Shown here: in pieces, positions 60,232 through 64,000 of the stretch
How positions within the stretch are numbered: the stretch's first letter is position 1
Layout of the letters: each line of letters starts with the position of its first letter
Assembly: GCF_001277255.1 (NCBI RefSeq)
Contig: NZ_CP012264.1
Span: forward strand, 1,178,001-1,242,000
Direction of reading: 5' to 3'
Source: Cronobacter condimenti 1330
Lineage (GTDB): Bacteria > Pseudomonadota > Gammaproteobacteria > Enterobacterales > Enterobacteriaceae
DNA: 64,000 nucleotides
Position numbers and translations under genes: made by a program
Notes under the pieces: model-generated
The model's input: the letters and a program-made list of their open reading frames with translations, nothing else
Databases searched by the model: none
Told to the model about the DNA's origin: nothing

Positions 60232-60255
60232 TAGCGTTTAGACGTCTAAGCGTCT
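60232..60255. promoter_or_regulatory. Triple MetJ operator between mtnBCD and mtnE
   Basis: Three contiguous 8-mers: TAGCGTTT, AGACGTCT (perfect met box), AAGCGTCT. MetJ with S-adenosylmethionine binds tandem met boxes. The position, 20 nt upstream of mtnB and 91 nt upstream of mtnE, allows control of both divergent units. Confidence 0.85.
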
Positions 60256-60345
60256 TGATTGCCAGAGAGTAGCATCGTGTTATAGTGTCGGCAACACAAA
60301 GACAACATCAAGACAACACGACACCGAGCGAAAGGATCAGCCGCC

Positions 60346-61506
60346 ATGAGCCACTCCCCTTTAACGCCAGAAAGCAAACTGCCCGCGCTGGGCACGACCA
60401 TTTTCACCCGCATGAGCGCGCTGGCGCAGCAGCATCAGGCGATTAACCTGTCGCAAGGCTTTCCGGATTTCGACGGTCCCGCGTATCTTCAGGCGCGGCT
60501 CGCCCATCACGTTGCCGCAGGCGCGAACCAGTACGCGCCGATGACAGGCGTTCAGACGCTGCGCGAGGCGATTGCCGATAAAACCGGTGCCCTTTACGGC
60601 TATCAGCCGGACGCCAGCGATGAGGTGACGATTACGGCGGGCGCTACCGAGGCGCTCTACGCCGCCATTACCGCGCTGGTGCGTCCTGGCGATGAAGTTA
60701 TCTGTTTTGATCCGAGTTATGACAGCTACGCGCCCGCGGTGGCGCTCTCCGGCGGTGTGCTAAAACGCATCGCGCTCACGCCGCCCGCGTTTCGCGTCGA
60801 CTGGCAGGCATTCGCAGACGTCGTCAGTGACCGGACCCGTCTGGTTATCCTTAACACGCCCCATAACCCGTCCGCGACGGTCTGGCGCAAGGCGGATTTC
60901 GAGGCGCTCTGGCGCGCGATTGCGGAGCGTGAAATCTATGTGCTGAGCGATGAAGTGTACGAGCATATCTGCTTTGCTGAAGAAGGGCATGCGAGCGTAC
61001 TCGCGCATCCGGCACTGCGCGAGCGGGCGATTGCGGTTTCCTCTTTCGGGAAGACTTATCACATGACGGGCTGGAAAGTGGGGTATTGCGTGGCGCCCGC
61101 CGCACTCAGCGCCGAGCTTCGCAAAGTGCACCAGTATCTGACGTTTTCCGTCAACACCCCGGCGCAGCTTGCGCTGGCGGATATGCTGCGCGCCGAACCG
61201 TCGCACTACCTTGAACTGCCGGATTTTTATCGGGCGCGGCGCGATACCTTTATTAAGGCGCTGGCCGGTAGCCGCTTTACGTTGCTGCCCTGCGAAGGCA
61301 CGTATTTTCTGCTCGCGGATTACAGCGCCATTTCATCACTGGATGATGTCAGCTTCTGCGAGTGGCTCACCACCGAGGCAGGCGTCGCCGCCATTCCGCT
61401 GTCGGTATTCTGTGATGCGCCCTTCCCGCATAAGCTTATTCGCCTGTGTTTCGCCAAGCAGGAGGCGACGCTGCTTGCCGCCGCAGAACGTCTCGCGCGG
61501 TTATAA
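60346..61506 (+). CDS. ybdL: Methionine aminotransferase MtnE (YbdL)
   Basis: A 386-aa fold-type I aminotransferase of the YbdL/MtnE group, converting 4-methylthio-2-oxobutyrate to methionine. PLP Lys lies in SSFGKTYHMTGWKVGY (about 235); NTPHNPSATVW and SDEVYEHICF are the usual PLP contacts. Same length as E. coli YbdL (386 aa). It diverges from mtnBCD with shared MetJ boxes, giving the pathway's final step. Confidence 0.93.
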   Translation: MSHSPLTPESKLPALGTTIFTRMSALAQQHQAINLSQGFPDFDGPAYLQARLAHHVAAGANQYAPMTGVQTLREAIADKTGALYGYQPDASDEVTITAGATEALYAAITALVRPGDEVICFDPSYDSYAPAVALSGGVLKRIALTPPAFRVDWQAFADVVSDRTRLVILNTPHNPSATVWRKADFEALWRAIAEREIYVLSDEVYEHICFAEEGHASVLAHPALRERAIAVSSFGKTYHMTGWKVGYCVAPAALSAELRKVHQYLTFSVNTPAQLALADMLRAEPSHYLELPDFYRARRDTFIKALAGSRFTLLPCEGTYFLLADYSAISSLDDVSFCEWLTTEAGVAAIPLSVFCDAPFPHKLIRLCFAKQEATLLAAAERLARL

Positions 61507-62463
61507 CGTCGGCTGATCGGGCGACGCCGCCTGCTGTTGCAGCGCGGCGGGCACATCGTGCAGAAAATGCTGCTCGATTTGCGAGACGAAGCTTATGAAC
61601 GACGCGTTGGTTAACGATGAGCGGTTATAGATAAGGTAATAATCTATCTGCGGCAGGGCGATATCCAGCGCCACGGAGCGCAGCCGGAAGACCGAACGGT
61701 AGCGGCGCAGCGTTGAGGCAGGCAGGATGCCGACAAAATCGGTTTTGCCGATAACCGACATAATGGAGGCGGGGGAATTACTGGTAAACGCGACCTGTCG
61801 CTCGCCGAGGAGTTCGGCCGATTTCACATGGAAATGTTTCTGGCCTTCTTCCGTCCCGTTAAAGAGGGTGAATTTTTCCTTTAAGAGCGCCGCCTCATCC
61901 ACATGCGCGCCCAGGCGCGGGTGATTTTCACCGCACACCAGCACCGTATCCTCGCTAAAGCAGTGCTTGCAGATAACCGAATGGCTGACGACAGGCGTCA
62001 TGCCGATAATCAAATCCGCTTTGCGATAGGCCAGCAGATCTTCGGCGGTTTCGCTCGCCAGGGTGGTGTCGTAATGCTCCAGCTCAAAATCGTAATGCTC
62101 GCGAAAGGCGCTGACTAACTCTGGCAAATGATCCGCCGCAAGCGACGGCGGGCAGTAGAGCACGAAGTTTTTACGCAGCGGCGCGCCCTGCATCAGGTTG
62201 ATGGTCTGCTCAAGCTGATTCAGGTTGTCCTCAAGATAATGGTGCAAATTGGTGCCGACGGTGGTGGGCGTGATGCCTTTGCCTGAACGCACAAAGAGAG
62301 GATCATTAAGCTGGTTGCGCAGGCGCTGCAACGACTGACTGATGGCTGAGGGTGTCAGAAACAGCGCTTCCGCCGCTTTGCTGACGCTGCGATGCAGATA
62401 AATGCATTCAAAGATAACCAGAAGATTGAGGTCGAATTTTTTCAGATCCTGCAAATTTGCCAT
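61501..62463 (-). CDS. ybdO: LysR-family regulator YbdO-like
   Basis: A 320-aa LysR protein. HTH: KFDLNLLVIFECIYLHRSVSKAA-type start with LTPSAISQSLQRLR. ATG at 62463 (MANLQDLKKFDLN) is conserved with E. coli YbdO. Divergence in the effector domain is substantial. In E. coli YbdO (CitR) represses the citrate fermentation genes; here its target is unknown. Its 3' end overlaps the end of mtnE by 6 bp. Confidence 0.85.
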   Translation of the reverse strand: MANLQDLKKFDLNLLVIFECIYLHRSVSKAAEALFLTPSAISQSLQRLRNQLNDPLFVRSGKGITPTTVGTNLHHYLEDNLNQLEQTINLMQGAPLRKNFVLYCPPSLAADHLPELVSAFREHYDFELEHYDTTLASETAEDLLAYRKADLIIGMTPVVSHSVICKHCFSEDTVLVCGENHPRLGAHVDEAALLKEKFTLFNGTEEGQKHFHVKSAELLGERQVAFTSNSPASIMSVIGKTDFVGILPASTLRRYRSVFRLRSVALDIALPQIDYYLIYNRSSLTNASFISFVSQIEQHFLHDVPAALQQQAASPDQPTL

Positions 62464-62700
62464 GGCAGCCTCGCAATGAGACGAAGGGGTTTTATGCTTT
62501 TTCTGTTCCTGATAAAGCATAGATAAGGAATCGGTTTTTGTACGCCAGAAGCGAGGCGTAATCTGAAAAACCGAAGCGTCTTCACAAAAGCGTGCGCGCT
62601 GTCGCGGCGGGCTTTACGCAGGCGGAATGCGGCGCTGAAACAAGACAACATACACGGTGCAAAATGCACAGGGTGCGTGTGCAAAAAACGGCACACCTTG

Positions 62701-62738
62701 TTAAGTGATTCCTATCACAGCCATAGACAGGAATAATC
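62701..62738 (+). promoter_or_regulatory. OxyR-like binding site upstream of ahpC
   Basis: The central OxyR signature CTAT-N7-ATAG is exact (62712-62715, 62723-62726). The outer half-elements are weaker. It lies about 310 nt upstream of ahpC, where E. coli has the OxyR-controlled dsbG promoter; dsbG is missing here. Confidence 0.6.
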
Positions 62739-62748
62739 TTCGGGCGCG

Positions 62749-62890
62749 TTGCCCTTTAGACAGGGGAGTGGTCTAATCGCAGGAATGCTTGCGTTGTAAA
62801 ATAGCGGCGCAGCACTTTGCCAGCTCGCTGGCTCTGACGTTACCTGCGGGTATCTCAGCGACTCAGGCCGCCCGTTCAGGTGGCTTTTTT
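62749..62890 (+). ncRNA. Candidate small RNA upstream of ahpC
   Basis: TTGCCC and TCTAAT spaced 17 bp (62749-62777) form a sigma70-like promoter. A start at about 62784 would give an RNA of about 107 nt ending in an intrinsic terminator (GCCGCC-CGTTCA-GGTGGC plus T6, 62867-62890). The transcript would contain another perfect hairpin (GCCAGC-TC-GCTGGC, about 62819-62832). No good ORF is inside. The OxyR-like site lies just upstream of the -35. Expression is not shown. Confidence 0.45.
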
Positions 62891-62891
62891 A
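62867..62891 (+). terminator. Intrinsic terminator upstream of ahpC
   Basis: A 6-bp stem with one G-T pair, 6-nt loop, followed by TTTTTTATTTTTTT. It points toward ahpC and terminates a transcript that starts upstream of ahpC's own promoter. Confidence 0.75.
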
Positions 62892-63038
62892 TTTTTTTCG
62901 CTCCGGCGAGGAAAGTTCATAAGGCTGTCCCGAACATGTTGTTAGCTATTGCTTATTGATTTGATAACGCAAACGCATTGGCTCGGGTTGTTAAAATTCG
63001 ATACCTTACGTCCCATCGAAAACACGGAGGAAGTATAG

Positions 63039-63602
63039 ATGTCCTTGATTAATACCAAAATCAAACCTTTCAAAAACATGGCGTTCAAAAACGGTGAGTT
63101 CATCGAAGTTACCGAGAAAAACACGGAAGGCCGCTGGAGCGTATTCTTCTTCTATCCGGCAGACTTTACTTTCGTATGCCCGACCGAACTGGGCGACGTG
63201 GCTGACCATCACGAAGAGCTGCAGAAACTGGGCGTAGACGTTTACTCCGTTTCTACCGACACCCACTTCACCCACAAAGCGTGGCACAGCAGCTCCGAGA
63301 CTATCGCGAAAATCAAATACGCGATGATCGGCGACCCGACTGGCGCCCTGACCCGTAACTTCGAAATCATGCGTGAAGACGAAGGTCTGGCTGACCGCGG
63401 TACTTTCATCGTTGACCCGCAGGGCGTTATCCAGGCGATCGAAATTACTGCTGAAGGCATCGGCCGTGACGCGTCTGACCTGCTGCGTAAAATCAAAGCG
63501 GCTCAGTACGTAGCTTCTCACCCAGGCGAAGTATGCCCGGCTAAATGGAAAGAAGGCGAAGCGACTCTGGCTCCGTCTCTGGACCTGGTTGGCAAAATCT
63601 AA
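63039..63602 (+). CDS. ahpC: Alkyl hydroperoxide reductase subunit C (peroxiredoxin)
   Basis: A 187-aa typical 2-Cys peroxiredoxin. Peroxidatic Cys47 is in FVCPTE and resolving Cys166 in GEVCPAKW, the positions of E. coli AhpC. It reduces organic hydroperoxides and is recycled by AhpF. Highly optimised codon use and a strong GGAGG site fit its abundance. OxyR control is expected; a second weaker OxyR-like match (CTAT-N7-TGAT) lies at 62945-62959. Confidence 0.97.
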   Translation: MSLINTKIKPFKNMAFKNGEFIEVTEKNTEGRWSVFFFYPADFTFVCPTELGDVADHHEELQKLGVDVYSVSTDTHFTHKAWHSSSETIAKIKYAMIGDPTGALTRNFEIMREDEGLADRGTFIVDPQGVIQAIEITAEGIGRDASDLLRKIKAAQYVASHPGEVCPAKWKEGEATLAPSLDLVGKI

Positions 63603-63651
63603 TTTTTTCTGTCGTCTTTCACGCCACAGGTGCGTTGGCTGCGCTTAATCA

Positions 63652-63683
63652 CCCCGGTCACTTACTTCAGTAAGCTCCCGGGG
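63652..63683. repeat. Complex hairpin in the ahpC-ahpF gap
   Basis: CCCCGG-TCA-CTTAC-TTCA-GTAAG-CTC-CCGGGG: two stacked stems around a symmetric 3/3 internal loop. Sequences of this style recur downstream of genes in enterobacteria (recalled). It may stabilise the ahpC mRNA 3' end. Confidence 0.6.
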
Positions 63684-63737
63684 ATTCTTAAGCTTGCCGC
63701 CTTCCCGTAACGCGAAATACTCGGAAAAAACGCTATC

Positions 63738-63766
63738 ACGGGTGCAGTTCTGCACCCGTTTTTTTG
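63738..63766 (+). terminator. ahpC terminator/attenuator before ahpF
   Basis: ACGGGTGCA-GTTC-TGCACCCGT followed by seven T. A strong intrinsic terminator 92 nt upstream of ahpF, which would make ahpC message more abundant than ahpCF. Confidence 0.88.
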
Positions 63767-63858
63767 AAAACGCTTTTACGCGCTCTCATTTAAGTTGCAA
63801 CGCGGCGCGGCCTGTACGAGGCGGCTTAAATGAGGAAGCGTAAGCTCAGGAGAAAATG

Positions 63859-64000
63859 ATGCTCGACACAAATATGAAAACCCAGCTCAAGGCTTATCTT
63901 GAGCGTCTGACAAAGCCTGTTGAGTTAGTAGCCACGCTGGATGACAGCGCAAAATCAGTAGAAATCAAAGCGCTGCTGACCGAAATCGCTGAGCTGTCTG
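63859..64000 (+). CDS. ahpF: Alkyl hydroperoxide reductase subunit F, N-terminal part
   Basis: The first 47 codons (MLDTNMKTQLKAYLERLTK ...) match the start of AhpF, the flavoprotein NADH:AhpC disulphide reductase. The gene runs off the window. ATG at 63859 lies 6 nt after AGGAG and fits the E. coli start; the ATG immediately before (63856) is too close to the ribosome site. Confidence 0.94.
   Translation, partial: MLDTNMKTQLKAYLERLTKPVELVATLDDSAKSVEIKALLTEIAELS

Overview
The window is a 64 kb stretch of a GC-rich enterobacterial chromosome. Backbone gene order (gsk-ybaL-ushA-ybaK-chiX-ybaP-copA-cueR, ybbJ-qmcA-ybbN-ybbO-tesA-ybbA-ybbP, purEK-lpxH-ppiB-cysS, ybcJ-folD-argU, ybdK-entD-fepA-fes-ybdZ-entF, ybdO-ahpCF) follows the Escherichia coli map near 10-14 minutes. 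The gene complement differs: mtnBCD/mtnE and a cystathionine beta-synthase/gamma-lyase pair are present, while fsr, ybaQ, ybaST, fetAB, rhsD and dsbG are absent from their usual places. This points to a Cronobacter-like member of the Enterobacteriaceae; the genus is inference.

Layout. 1-31.3 kb is housekeeping backbone: nucleotide salvage (gsk tail, ushA), a CPA2 antiporter, Cys-tRNA(Pro) editing, the ChiX small RNA, copper export with its regulator, an envelope/chaperedoxin block, the TesA/YbbAP system, reverse transsulfuration, purine synthesis, CysRS, a MalI/MalX-like regulator-PTS pair with a tandem palindromic operator, FolD and tRNA-Arg(UCU).

31.3-45 kb is a mosaic island anchored at argU. 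It holds a second partial copy of the tRNA 3' half (att-like), two integrase C-terminal remnants and a 1.33 kb segment present twice at a 5,460 bp offset. It also holds five degraded 3' ends of umuC, a vgrG broken at a G homopolymer, and a Tae4-type peptidoglycan amidase gene with one in-frame stop followed by a two-helix membrane protein. Toxin 3' ends fused to small membrane proteins, a LysR/SDR/EthD/AraC cassette, a 2H phosphoesterase-like gene and the 3' end of tssE complete it. It reads as an accumulation of type VI secretion (T6SS) effector/immunity debris in which toxins are broken or reduced to tails while the downstream small genes stay intact. A second islet of the same kind (Tae4 tail plus small membrane protein) sits between copA and cueR, flanked by a 19-bp repeat of the CueR operator.

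45-64 kb returns to backbone: a NIT-domain chemoreceptor, YbdK, an acetyltransferase, and the entD-fepA / fes-ybdZ-entF part of the enterobactin locus under a Fur-type region. The rest of that locus (fepCGDB, entCEBAH) is not beside entF. Methionine salvage genes mtnBCD and mtnE diverge from three tandem MetJ boxes. A YbdO-like LysR gene and ahpC/ahpF end the window. Upstream of ahpC, an OxyR-like site, a sigma70-like promoter and an intrinsic terminator outline a possible unannotated RNA of about 107 nt.
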